DNA of 64,000 nt, taken from VRUE01 sp035556755 (GTDB lineage Bacteria; Actinomycetota; Thermoleophilia; Solirubrobacterales; 70-9). The DNA is taken from the NCBI GenBank assembly GCA_035556755.1, contig DATMEP010000096.1:1-64000 (forward strand), written 5' to 3'. The notes beneath the pieces were generated by a model. The model did no database searches and had not been told where the DNA came from. It saw only the letters and a list, made by a program, of their open reading frames with translations. Position numbers and translations under genes: made by a program. Positions 14,292 through 22,736 of this stretch are shown piece after piece (position 1 is the stretch's first letter; every line of letters starts with the position of its first letter).

Positions 14292-15773
14292 TCAGGCCGC
14301 GACCGCGACCGGCTGTGGGGCGCGGCTGAGAAAGTCGTCCGGCTCGAAGCGGGAGAGGCGGCGGCGCAGCTCGATCGTCGAGCCCGGGAACATCGTGCTG
14401 TTGCGTCCGTTGACGTCGAGGTAGTAGCTGCTGCAGCCGCCCGCGTTCCAGACCGTTCCCTGCAGTCGCGACTGGACCTCGGCGTTGAACCGCTCCTGCA
14501 CGTCGGCCCTTACCTCGAAGCTCGCCAGCCCCTCGCGGGACATCGCCCCCAATGCGTCGACCATGTATTCGATCTGGGTCTCGGAGAGCATGAACGCCGA
14601 GGAGTGGCCGTTGCCGATGTTGGGGCCGAGCAGGAGGAAGAAGTTGGGGAAGCCGTGGACGACGCTGCCGAGGTAGCCGGTCGGACTGCCCTGCCAGGTG
14701 TCGGCCAGCGTGCGGCCCTCGCGCCCGCGGACGCGTTCGGCGATCGGCAGGTCGGTGATCGTGAAGCCGGTGCCGAGCACGATCGTGTCGACCTCGCGCT
14801 CGACCCCGTTGGCGTCGACGAGGCCGTTCGGCCGCACCTCCTCGACCGCGTGCGGGACGACCTCGACGTTCGGCCTGGTCAGCGCCTGGTACCACTCGTT
14901 CGAGAAGAGCAGCCGCTTGCAGCCGAGCGTGTAGTCGGGGGTGAGGATGCGGCGCAGCTCGGGGTCGGCGACGGTGCGGCGGATGTGCGCTTCGCCCGCT
15001 CGCTGGAGGGGGCCCAGCAGGCGCGGGTTGCGCATCGCGAGCCCGATCAGCTCGCTGACGTAGTAGAGGCCGTTGCGGATCGCGCGCTGGGAGGCGGGGT
15101 AGCGGCGGAAGAGCTGGTGTGCCCGGGGGCCGAGCGGGCGGTCGGCCTTCGGCAGCACCCAGTGGGCGGTGCGCTGGAAGAGCGTCAGCTGCCCGACCCT
15201 GGGCTGGATCGCGGGCACGAACTGGACTGCCGATGCGCCGCTGCCGATCACCGCGACCCGGGCACCGTCGAGCCGGTGCTCGTGGTCCCAGCGCGAAGAG
15301 TGGAAGGCCTTGCCCTCGAACTCGTCCAGCCCGGGCAGGGACGGGATCACCGGCTCGCTCCAGGGCCCGGTCGCCGAGACCAGCACCTGGGCGGCGTAGT
15401 CGCCGGCGCTGGTCTGGATCAACCAGCGACGCCGCGCCTCGTCCCACTCGGCCGCGAGCACGTCGGCACCGCAGCGGATCCGGTCGCCGACCCCGTGCGC
15501 ACCGGCGACGTCGAGCAGGTAGCGCTGGATCTCCGCCTGCGGTGCGAAGGCCCTGCTCCAGTTGGGCTTCGGGGCGAAGGAGTAGGAGTAGAGCGCGGTG
15601 GGGACGTCGCAGGCACAGCCGGGGTAGGTGTTGTCGCGCCAGGTGCCGCCCGGCACGGCTCCGCGCTCGAGCAGGACGAAGTCCTCGATCCCGGCGCGGC
15701 GCATGTGGATCGCCGCGCCGATCCCCGACATGCCGGCGCCGATCACGGCGACCCTGACCTCCCGCGGGCTCAT
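14292..15773 (-). CDS. FAD-dependent monooxygenase, Baeyer-Villiger type
   Basis: This 493-aa flavoprotein has an N-terminal FAD fold VAVIGAGMSGIGAAIHMRRAG (GxGxxG), then GGTWRDNTYPGCACDVP, typical of class B monooxygenases. FEGKAFHSSRWDHE matches the BVMO fingerprint FxGxxxHxxxW-[PD], and VAVIGSGASAVQFVPAI is the NADPH fold. ATGP and VLGTGF are also in place. It should insert oxygen into ketones or oxidise soft nucleophiles with NADPH and O2. It sits convergent to the aldo/keto reductase, so a ketone-handling link is possible but unproven. Confidence 0.92.
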   Translation of the reverse strand: MSPREVRVAVIGAGMSGIGAAIHMRRAGIEDFVLLERGAVPGGTWRDNTYPGCACDVPTALYSYSFAPKPNWSRAFAPQAEIQRYLLDVAGAHGVGDRIRCGADVLAAEWDEARRRWLIQTSAGDYAAQVLVSATGPWSEPVIPSLPGLDEFEGKAFHSSRWDHEHRLDGARVAVIGSGASAVQFVPAIQPRVGQLTLFQRTAHWVLPKADRPLGPRAHQLFRRYPASQRAIRNGLYYVSELIGLAMRNPRLLGPLQRAGEAHIRRTVADPELRRILTPDYTLGCKRLLFSNEWYQALTRPNVEVVPHAVEEVRPNGLVDANGVEREVDTIVLGTGFTITDLPIAERVRGREGRTLADTWQGSPTGYLGSVVHGFPNFFLLLGPNIGNGHSSAFMLSETQIEYMVDALGAMSREGLASFEVRADVQERFNAEVQSRLQGTVWNAGGCSSYYLDVNGRNSTMFPGSTIELRRRLSRFEPDDFLSRAPQPVAVAA

Positions 15774-15822
15774 CGCCGGGATTCTAGGGTTTGACTGGCC
15801 AGCTGGCCAAAAACCACCTGGC

Positions 15823-17019
15823 TCAGGTCTCGGCCGCCTCCGGGTGGCGGAGGCGGTAGCGCCCCTCGCCGTAGCTGCGGGTCTCGTAGGCGATCATCGC
15901 CCAGAGCAGCAGGTTGACGACCGCCAGGGCCGCCAGGGCCGGCATCTCGGTCGCCACCGGGACGAGGATCAGCAGCACGATCGCCAGCAGCAGGCGCTGG
16001 CGGTTGATCGTCTTTACGTGGCGGTAGCGGAAGGCGACGTGGCCGAGCAGGTAGGTGGCGAGGCCGCCGAGCAGGGCGAAGGCCGGCACCGCGTCGAGGT
16101 GCTCGTCGAAGTGGCCGATCGTCTTCTTCAGGCCGAGGGCGACGAGGACGATCCCGGCGATCATCGGCAGGTGCAGGTAGGAGTAGGAGTCGCGGGCCAT
16201 CGTGTTCTGCGCGATCCCGCGCTCGGCCTCGGTGAGCCGGCGGCCGGCGACGATCGCGACGACGTCGAAGTAGGTCCACCACATCGCGGCGGTGAGGGCG
16301 ACGCCGAGAACGGCGGCGGTCCCGATCCCGAAGGTGAGCTCGCCAGCCGCCGCGACGCCGATCGCAACGATCGACTCGCCGAGGGCGATGATCACGATCA
16401 GCCCGTGGCGCTCGGCGAAGTGCTCGGGGACCAGTTTCCAGCCCTCGGGGCGGATGAAGTACGGGCCGGCCATGTCGAGGAAGAGGGCCAGCGCCCACAG
16501 CGCGCCCTGGGCGGCACCGTCGAAGAGCGAGGCGGTGGCCAGCAGCGCGACCGCGACCGTCGTGCTGAGCGCCAGCCCGAGCACCGAGTGGCGCAGCTCG
16601 TCGTCATCGGGGCTGGCCAGCATGAAGAGGCCGATGTGGGCGACCCGTACAGCGCCGTAGGCGAGAGCGAAGACGAGGGCGAGGCTGCCGAACGCTTCAG
16701 GCACGCAGAGGGAGACGAGCAGCAGCGCCGCCATCGCCCCGAACATGACCAGGCGCACGGCGCCCTCCTCGGGGTCGATGACGCTGGTCAGCCAGGCGTA
16801 GCCGACCCAGGCCCACCAGAGCATGCCGAGCACCAGCAGTCCCTGGGCGAGGCCCGACCAGGTGGGGTGGTGCGACATCAGCGCCGTGCACTGGGTGAAC
16901 GCCAGCACGAAGACGAGGTCGAAGAAGAGCTCCAGCGGCGTCACCCGCTCGCCTTCGCGCAGGGCGGCGCTGAGCCGTGGTTGACGCGTCTCGCCGGCGG
17001 CCGCCATCCGGCCCATCAT
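15823..17019 (-). CDS. Low-temperature-requirement A (LtrA) family membrane protein
   Basis: This 398-aa protein begins with a short basic segment and then VTPLELFFDLVFVLAFTQCTALM, the family signature (ELFFDLVFV). About ten further hydrophobic helices follow, and the paired motif HFAERHGLIVIIALGESIVAIG (ERxGLxxIIxLGE) is a second LtrA hallmark. The role is unknown beyond an old Listeria cold-growth phenotype. It is an inner-membrane protein, lying 49 nt upstream of the divergently oriented BVMO start on the same strand, so co-transcription is possible. Confidence 0.93.
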   Translation of the reverse strand: MMGRMAAAGETRQPRLSAALREGERVTPLELFFDLVFVLAFTQCTALMSHHPTWSGLAQGLLVLGMLWWAWVGYAWLTSVIDPEEGAVRLVMFGAMAALLLVSLCVPEAFGSLALVFALAYGAVRVAHIGLFMLASPDDDELRHSVLGLALSTTVAVALLATASLFDGAAQGALWALALFLDMAGPYFIRPEGWKLVPEHFAERHGLIVIIALGESIVAIGVAAAGELTFGIGTAAVLGVALTAAMWWTYFDVVAIVAGRRLTEAERGIAQNTMARDSYSYLHLPMIAGIVLVALGLKKTIGHFDEHLDAVPAFALLGGLATYLLGHVAFRYRHVKTINRQRLLLAIVLLILVPVATEMPALAALAVVNLLLWAMIAYETRSYGEGRYRLRHPEAAET

Positions 17020-17085
17020 CGCAACCGGCTGGGGGCTTGCGCGCCGTCACGTTGCGCGCGAGCGACGCCTGAGAGGATGCGCGCG

Positions 17086-18087
17086 ATGAGCGAGCGCAAG
17101 CGGGCCGAGGCTCCCCGCACCGAGAAGGAGCTGCCGGGCATCTGGAGGCTGCGGCTGCCACTGCCCTGGCCCGGGGTGCCCCACGGCAACGTCTGGGCGG
17201 TTGCCAGCGACGGCGGCATCGTCCTCTTCGACACCGGGATCGGCGGCAAGGGGCGGCTGCGCCAGCTCGACCTCGCCCTCGCCCAGGCCGGCTTCGGGCT
17301 CGAGGACGTTCGCCTGCTCGTCTGCACCCACTCCCACACCGACCACTACGGCCTGGCGGCGCCGATCGTCGAGCGGGCAGGCTGCGAGCTTTGGATGCAC
17401 CCGCGCTGGGGTCACGTCCGCCTGATGGCCGACGACCCGGCCGCGGCGCTCGAGCACCGGATCGAGGTGGCGCGGCAGAGCGGTGTCCCGGCGGCGGCGA
17501 TCGACCGCTACCGGGAGATGCGCGAAGAGGACGACGAGACCGGTATCGACGCGATCGCCGAGCCCGACCGCGACCTCGTCCCGGGCACCGAGGTCGAGAC
17601 CGACCTCGGTGCCTGGCAGGTCCACGAGACCCCTGGCCACGCCCCCTCGCATGTCGTCCTGCACCAGCCGGAGCGCAAGCTGATGATCTCCGGCGACCAC
17701 CTGCTCGGTCGCACGGTCCTCTTCTTCGACTACGGCCACAGCCCCGACCCGATCGGCGAATTCCTCGGCGGTCTCGACGAGATCGAGCCGCTCGACGTGG
17801 ACCTGGTCCTGCCCGGCCACGGCCGCACCTTCCGCGACCCGGACGCGAAGATCGCCGAGGCTCGGCGCCAGGTCGACGGGCTGCTCGGCAAAGCGCGCGA
17901 CTCGCTCGCGGAAGGCGATAAGACCGCGTTCGAGATCGTCGCCGACATCCTCGGTCCCGAGAACGTCAACTCCCCGGCCAGCGCCTGGGCACTGCAGATC
18001 GTCCTCTCCTGCCTCGACCACCTGGCGATCCGCGGTGAGGTGGCGCCGGTGCAGGGAACCGACCCGCAGCGCTGGGCGCTCCAGTAG
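17086..18087 (+). CDS. Metallo-beta-lactamase-fold hydrolase
   Basis: This 333-aa protein has the glyoxalase-II-like motif THSHTDHYG at about residue 84. It also has further ligands at ETPGHAPSHVV, MISGDHLLGR (Asp) and LVLPGHGRTF. The C-terminal third is helical and may bind an acyl or nucleotide group, as in 'MBL-fold metallo-hydrolases' near SRPBCC genes. ATG at 17086 is used; another in-frame ATG three codons earlier is possible (GAGAGG lies just before it). First of a run of four plus-strand genes. Confidence 0.88.
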   Translation: MSERKRAEAPRTEKELPGIWRLRLPLPWPGVPHGNVWAVASDGGIVLFDTGIGGKGRLRQLDLALAQAGFGLEDVRLLVCTHSHTDHYGLAAPIVERAGCELWMHPRWGHVRLMADDPAAALEHRIEVARQSGVPAAAIDRYREMREEDDETGIDAIAEPDRDLVPGTEVETDLGAWQVHETPGHAPSHVVLHQPERKLMISGDHLLGRTVLFFDYGHSPDPIGEFLGGLDEIEPLDVDLVLPGHGRTFRDPDAKIAEARRQVDGLLGKARDSLAEGDKTAFEIVADILGPENVNSPASAWALQIVLSCLDHLAIRGEVAPVQGTDPQRWALQ

Positions 18088-18098
18088 CCTCCCCGCGG

Positions 18099-18542
18099 AT
18101 GGCCAGCTTCACTCTCGTCCGGGAGATAGCCGCGCCGCCCGAGGTCGTCTTCGACGTCCTCACCGATCATCGCGGCTACTCCGACCTGACTCCGGTGCGC
18201 CGGGTCGAGCTGGAGCGCGAGGGCGAGCCGGCCCCGAACGGGGTCGGAGCGATCCGCGTTCTGCACCTGATCGGGCCGCCGCTGCGCGAGGAAGTGCTCG
18301 CCTACGAGTCGCCCAGCCGTTTCTCCTACACGGTCCTCTCCGGGCTGCCGGTCCGCGACCACGTCGGTACGGCCGAGCTGACTCCGCACGAGGGCGGCAC
18401 GAAAGTCGTCTACGCGGTCCGCACGACCCCCACCGTGCCGCTCGTGGGCGCGGCCGTGGTCGCCGGCATCAAGCAGGCGATCAAGCAGCTCCTCGACGCC
18501 GTCGCCGCGGAGTCGCAGAGGCGCGTCCCGGCCGGGAGTTAA
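18099..18542 (+). CDS. SRPBCC-family (START-like) protein
   Basis: This 147-aa protein opens ASFTLVREIAAPPEVVFDVLTDHRGYSDL, the classic first strand and helix of polyketide-cyclase/dehydrase-like lipid-binding proteins. It continues with YESPSRFSYTVLSGLPVRDHVGTAELTP and a long C-terminal helix (GIKQAIKQLLDAVAAES). It probably binds a hydrophobic ligand in the cytosol. It starts 11 nt after the MBL-fold gene and 9 nt before the GNAT gene, so an operon is likely. Confidence 0.88.
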   Translation: MASFTLVREIAAPPEVVFDVLTDHRGYSDLTPVRRVELEREGEPAPNGVGAIRVLHLIGPPLREEVLAYESPSRFSYTVLSGLPVRDHVGTAELTPHEGGTKVVYAVRTTPTVPLVGAAVVAGIKQAIKQLLDAVAAESQRRVPAGS

Positions 18543-18551
18543 CTGGCCCGG

Positions 18552-19319
18552 ATGGGCCGGCAGATCGACGAGCGGGAGCTGCGGCGGCGGGCAATTGACG
18601 GCGTCGGTGACGAGGTCGAGGCGTTCGGCAGCGGGCACCCCGATTCGACGCTGATCCGGCGTGAGGGCCTGCTCGCCGCGGTGGTGCCGGCCGCCCCCCA
18701 GCGCTCGGTCTTCAACTCGGTCTTCTACGAAGACGCGGCGGTGCTGGCAGCTGAGATCGGGGCGCTCGGCGAGCTCTACGACTCGCAGGGCATCCACGCC
18801 TGGACGGTGTGGGTTCCGGACGAGGATCGCGAGACGGGCCGCTTCCTCGCCACCCGCGGGCACCTGCTGGACGCGGCGCCGCGGGCGATGGCGATGGAGC
18901 TGGCCGATCTCGCCGCCGAGCCGCCGGCACCGGCCGGGATCGAACCGCGGCCGGGCGACCATCGGACCGGAGCCGACCTCAACGACCGCGCCTACGGCTA
19001 CGGGCCCGACGGCTTCCGCGGCGCCCTCACCGGCGAGACGGCGATCCGCTGGCAGGTCGCCTACGAGGGCGAGGAGCCGGTCGGGTGCGTGGGCGCGATC
19101 GCGGTCGGCGACGACTGCTGCGTCACCGGCGTCGCGACGCCGCCTGAGTTTCAGGGGCGCGGGATCGCCGCCTGGCTGATGCGGCGGCTGCTGGCGGAAG
19201 CCCGCGACGAGGGCATGGCGACCGCGTCGCTGCAGGCGACCAAAGCGGGGGCGCCGATCTACGAACGGCTCGGCTTCGCCGACTTCGGCTTCATCGAGAT
19301 GTGGGAGCTGCGCAGGTGA
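18552..19319 (+). CDS. GNAT-family N-acetyltransferase
   Basis: This 255-aa protein has a GNAT domain in the C-terminal half: CVTGVATPPEFQGRGIAAWLMRRLL contains the acetyl-CoA-binding V-x-x-x-x-[QR]-G-x-G-[IA] motif. ASLQATKAGAPIYERLGF is motif B with the usual 'YERLGF'. The N-terminal half may be a degenerate second GNAT lobe (ETGRFLATRGHLLDAAPRAMAMEL). Substrate unknown. Its stop overlaps the GTG start of the next gene. Confidence 0.88.
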   Translation: MGRQIDERELRRRAIDGVGDEVEAFGSGHPDSTLIRREGLLAAVVPAAPQRSVFNSVFYEDAAVLAAEIGALGELYDSQGIHAWTVWVPDEDRETGRFLATRGHLLDAAPRAMAMELADLAAEPPAPAGIEPRPGDHRTGADLNDRAYGYGPDGFRGALTGETAIRWQVAYEGEEPVGCVGAIAVGDDCCVTGVATPPEFQGRGIAAWLMRRLLAEARDEGMATASLQATKAGAPIYERLGFADFGFIEMWELRR

Positions 19320-20683
19320 AGGAGAAGGCAAAGTGGGCGGGAGAGAAAGCGAAGCGCTTCTGGCGCGAGCACAAGCGAGCGGCAATCGGTCTGCTCGTCG
19401 CCGTGGTGCTGTTGATGGCGGGAGGGGCGACCCTCGCCTACGAGCTGCTGAAGCGCCCGCCCGACATCCACAACACCGACGTCGCCTTCACCCCGCAGAA
19501 ACCGAAAGTGCAGCGGGCGAAGACGGTCGCCTGGCCGCTCTACGGCTACGATCGTCCCCGCACCCGCTACCTGCCCTCGAAACGGGTCAAGCCGCCGTTC
19601 CGCAAAACCTGGCGCTACACCGACGGACCGCTGCTCGAGTTCCCGCCCATAGTGGCGCGCGGTAAGCTCTACTTCGTCGACAACAGCGGCTGGGCGATCT
19701 CGCTCGACGCCGGCACCGGCAAGCAGCTCTGGAAGCGGCGGATCGGCCGCCTCAACGCTTCCTCGCCCGCCTACCACCGGGGGCGCCTCTACATCGTCAA
19801 CCTCGTCCCGGGACACGTGCTGAAGCTCGACGCGAAGACCGGCAGGACTATCTGGAAAAGACCGCTGCCGAGCCGCGCCGAGTCCTCGCCGGTGATCGTC
19901 GGCCGCAGCCTCTACTTCGGCTGCGAGGACGGCAACCTCTACTCGCTCAGCACCCGCAACGGCAACGTGCGCTGGACGACCGGGCTCGGCGGCGCCGTCA
20001 AGGCGGCGCCCGCCTACTACGGCGGGGTCCTATACGTAGGCGACTACGGCGGCTACATGAACGCGGTCGACGCCAAGAGCGGCGAGGTGAGATGGCAGAG
20101 CGACTCGCTCGGCCAGGGCTTCGGCACCTCGGGCGCCTTCTACTCGACCCCGGCGGTCGCCTTCGGTCGCGTCTACGCCGGCAACAACGACACCCGCGTC
20201 TACAGCTTCGACCGCAAAGACGGGACGATCGCCTGGACCTACTCGACCGGCGGCTATGCCTACTCCGGGCCGGCGGTCGCCAGCACGAAGCGCACCCGTC
20301 CGACCGTCTACATCGGCTCCTTCGACGGCAACGTCTACGCGCTCGACGCCAAGGACGGGGAGCCGCGCTGGATCCAGTCCGCGGGCGGCCAGGTGATCGG
20401 CTCGCTGACCGCGATCGGCGACATCGTCTACGTCGCCGAGTTCAGCGACACCTCGACGACCGGCTTCTCGATGAAGAGCGGCGACGTCAAGTTCCGCTAC
20501 CCGCGCGGCACCTACACCCCGGCCGTCTCCGACGGCCGCCGCCTCTACCTGGTCGGATACTCCAGCATCACCGCGCTGGTGCCCTACAAGTACAAGGCGG
20601 CGGTGGCGGAGCGGCGGAAGGCGCCGGTGCCGAAACCCGGCCAGCTCAAACCCGAGCGCGGCAAGAAGCAGAAACGCCGCTAG
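19316..20683 (+). CDS. Membrane-anchored PQQ-type beta-propeller protein
   Basis: This 455-aa protein starts at a GTG overlapping the preceding stop (GTGA); a GTG five codons earlier is an alternative. The N-terminus is basic with one membrane segment (AAIGLLVAVVLLMAGGATLAY), then repeated 'YFVDNSGWAISLDAGTGKQLWKRRI'-like blades, about seven with the W-K/T-x motif of PQQ-like propellers (BamB-like). The tail is Lys/Pro rich. The propeller should face outside the membrane. There is no quinoprotein dehydrogenase active site, so a structural or binding role is more likely. Ends 4 nt into the convergent GH26-like gene. Confidence 0.85.
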   Translation: MKEKAKWAGEKAKRFWREHKRAAIGLLVAVVLLMAGGATLAYELLKRPPDIHNTDVAFTPQKPKVQRAKTVAWPLYGYDRPRTRYLPSKRVKPPFRKTWRYTDGPLLEFPPIVARGKLYFVDNSGWAISLDAGTGKQLWKRRIGRLNASSPAYHRGRLYIVNLVPGHVLKLDAKTGRTIWKRPLPSRAESSPVIVGRSLYFGCEDGNLYSLSTRNGNVRWTTGLGGAVKAAPAYYGGVLYVGDYGGYMNAVDAKSGEVRWQSDSLGQGFGTSGAFYSTPAVAFGRVYAGNNDTRVYSFDRKDGTIAWTYSTGGYAYSGPAVASTKRTRPTVYIGSFDGNVYALDAKDGEPRWIQSAGGQVIGSLTAIGDIVYVAEFSDTSTTGFSMKSGDVKFRYPRGTYTPAVSDGRRLYLVGYSSITALVPYKYKAAVAERRKAPVPKPGQLKPERGKKQKRR

Positions 20684-21756
20684 CGCAGCTTCGGCGCCAG
20701 CCCGCCCGGCGGGGGCGGCGGCGCCTTCGGCGGGAAGGGTGCGTAGGAGGGGATGCGCGGGTGGTGGAGCCAGTCCTTCAGCACTGCCAGGCTGGCGGGG
20801 TAGTTCTGCAGCCGGTAGCTGCTGGTCGAGCCGAAGTCCTGGTAGTAGACGAGCATCTTGCAGCGGCGGTGGCGGTCGACCCAGGTCAGCAGGCGGCTGA
20901 CGAAGCCGGGGTCGTCGCCGCTGGAGACGCCCCACTCGGGCAGCGCGAAGGGCTTGTCGTCGAAGCGGCGGTAGAGGCCTGCAAGCGCCTTCCAGTCCTG
21001 GTTGTCGGAGTAGACGTCGGTACCGACCCAGTCGACCCAATCGTCGCCGGGGTAGAAGTGGCGCGGCCGGTTCTGGGGGACGGTCGGCGAGCCGGCGGGC
21101 AGGGTGCTCCAGAGCACCGCGACCGGCGCCTTCGGCAAACCGCGGACACCGCTCTGCAGCGGCGGCAGTCCGGCTTCGGCGAGGCGGGTGTCGATCTGCC
21201 GCCGCTTGCCACCGCCGTGGACGATCACGTAGATCCGGCGGAAGGCGCGTTTGTACTGGCGGGGGCTGTGGGCCGGGTCGCGCCTGTTGCCGGCGCAGTC
21301 GTAGGAGGCGTAGACGTTGATGCAGCGGTTCGGCTCGCCGAGCGGGCGGATGTAGGCCCGCATCTTCTTCTCCCAGAACAGCCGGTTGAGCCGGACCAGG
21401 TAGCCGTCGCCGCCGCCCTGCGCGATCCCGGCCGGGGTGATCAGCTCGTGCCCGTCGTTGTTGTCGGCGGTGGTGATGTGGAGCATCGGCCGCGTTCGTG
21501 CCTCCTGCCAGCGTTCGATCGACTCCGGGAAGTCGGTCCCCCAGGTGCGGAAGGTCTGGATCACCGCCGGGTGTTTGTCCATCGCTTCGCTGAAGCCGCC
21601 GAAGTCAGCCGGGTCGCCGGTGTCGGAGATGCCGAAGAAGATTTTCTTTCCGCGCGGCTCCAGCGTGTCCGCCGTGGCGGGGAGCGCGGCGACAAGGCAG
21701 AACGCTACCGCGGCGCAGAGTGCGCCGAGCTTGGTCGTCTTGAGTGCGCAGATCAT
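20680..21756 (-). CDS. Secreted glycoside-hydrolase-like protein (GH26-like)
   Basis: This 358-aa protein has a signal peptide (LGALCAAVAFCLVAALPATADT, cut near 30). The body is a TIM-barrel-like glycosidase: FRTWGTDFPESIERWQ, AYIRPLGEPNRCIN (putative acid/base Glu, as in GH26 'RPxxE.N') and FALPEWGVSSGDD (putative nucleophile Glu). Four Cys may form disulfides. The C-terminus is proline-rich (PFPPKAPPPPPGGLAPKLR). The likely substrate is a beta-mannan or similar polysaccharide, by analogy only. Convergent with the propeller gene. Confidence 0.75.
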   Translation of the reverse strand: MICALKTTKLGALCAAVAFCLVAALPATADTLEPRGKKIFFGISDTGDPADFGGFSEAMDKHPAVIQTFRTWGTDFPESIERWQEARTRPMLHITTADNNDGHELITPAGIAQGGGDGYLVRLNRLFWEKKMRAYIRPLGEPNRCINVYASYDCAGNRRDPAHSPRQYKRAFRRIYVIVHGGGKRRQIDTRLAEAGLPPLQSGVRGLPKAPVAVLWSTLPAGSPTVPQNRPRHFYPGDDWVDWVGTDVYSDNQDWKALAGLYRRFDDKPFALPEWGVSSGDDPGFVSRLLTWVDRHRRCKMLVYYQDFGSTSSYRLQNYPASLAVLKDWLHHPRIPSYAPFPPKAPPPPPGGLAPKLR

Positions 21757-21889
21757 CCGGGTGTCCTTCGACCGTTGGCCTTTCCTCCCTTCGACAACAC
21801 GATTGCGAAGTCAGCGATGCCTGTTGCATAAACGGTTTCGACCGGACGAATACGGGGATTAACAGGGAGTCAGCAATCGGGGAGGAGTG

Positions 21890-22165
21890 ATGTCAACTCT
21901 TGCGATCATCGCCATCGTCATCGGCGTCCTGATCGTCTTAGCGATCGTGATCTCGGCGGCTCGCCGGGCCAGCCACCGCCGCGAGTTCCAGCAGGTGCAG
22001 ACGGAGGCCCAGCACGACGACGCGCATCACCACCGTGAGCGCGCGGAGGAGAGCCGCACCGAGGCCGCAATCGCCGAGGAGCGAGCAAAGCGGGCGCAGG
22101 TCGAGGCAGAGCTCGACGAGGAACGCGCCACCCGGCGCGAGCAAGAGTTGGAAAGCGAACGCTAA
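21890..22165 (+). CDS. Small membrane-anchored coiled-coil protein
   Basis: GGGGAGGAG ends 2 nt before the ATG; a GTG one codon earlier is also possible. The 91-aa product has one N-terminal helix (LAIIAIVIGVLIVLAIVISAA). A long highly charged coiled coil follows (EERAKRAQVEAELDEERATRREQELESE), with a His-rich patch (QHDDAHHHRERAE). No enzyme motif. It is 16 nt upstream of the next plus-strand gene with its own strong site, so the two probably form an operon. Function unknown. Confidence 0.75.
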   Translation: MSTLAIIAIVIGVLIVLAIVISAARRASHRREFQQVQTEAQHDDAHHHRERAEESRTEAAIAEERAKRAQVEAELDEERATRREQELESER

Positions 22166-22181
22166 CCAAGGAGGAAGAAGG

Positions 22182-22736
22182 ATGGCTCAGGCCAAAACCC
22201 GAGCCTCGTCGAAACGCTCCGGGGGTTCCAAAAAAACCCAGGCGCGGTCCCGAGGCTCAACGAACAAATCGAAACGTTCGTCGAGCAGCAAATCGAAAAG
22301 CTCGTCGAGCCCCAAATCGCAAAGCTCGCCGAGCAAATCCAACGGCACCGCGCGCGTCGATGCCGCGAGGCAGGCGGTCGAGCACACGGCCAAGGACGCC
22401 GGCCACGCGGTCGGCCGGGCCGCGACCAAGGCCAAAGTGCCGCTGATGACCGGCGGGGCGGCCCTGGCCGGCGCTGCCGGGGGGGTGGCGCTCGGCATGC
22501 GCCAGGCTCGCCGGCACAGGAAGGTCGGGATGGTGATCCCGCGCCGGCCGCAGGTGAAGGTCAAGTCGCGTGACCTCGCCAAGGCGGCGAAAGAGGTCGG
22601 CTCGTTCGGTGCCCAGATGGGCCACCTCGCGTCGGAGCTGCAGCAGGCCCGCGAGGGGGCGAACGGCAGCAAGCAGCATCGCTCGCCGCTCGAGGTCGTC
22701 CTCGAGGGGCTCACCGCGAGGCGTTCGCGCGCCTAG
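22182..22736 (+). CDS. Ser/Lys-rich histone-H1-like tail protein with hydrophobic segment
   Basis: AAGGAGGAAGAAGG precedes the ATG. The first 60 residues are low-complexity Lys/Ser/Arg (SKRSSSSKSKSSSSPKSQSS), like H1/Hc1-type DNA-binding tails. They are followed by an Ala/Gly-rich helix (GGAALAGAAGGVALGM) and a basic helical end. 184 aa. It may bind nucleic acid or cell-wall polyanions; if the middle helix spans the membrane, the tail could face the wall. No homologous domain recognised. Convergent with recQ, with stops overlapping by 4 nt. Confidence 0.7.
   Translation: MAQAKTRASSKRSGGSKKTQARSRGSTNKSKRSSSSKSKSSSSPKSQSSPSKSNGTARVDAARQAVEHTAKDAGHAVGRAATKAKVPLMTGGAALAGAAGGVALGMRQARRHRKVGMVIPRRPQVKVKSRDLAKAAKEVGSFGAQMGHLASELQQAREGANGSKQHRSPLEVVLEGLTARRSRA

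Noticed and set aside
19316..20683. PQQ-dependent dehydrogenase
   Set aside because: The repeats match, but the catalytic Asp/Ca site and usual length (about 600 aa) are lacking; called a propeller protein only.
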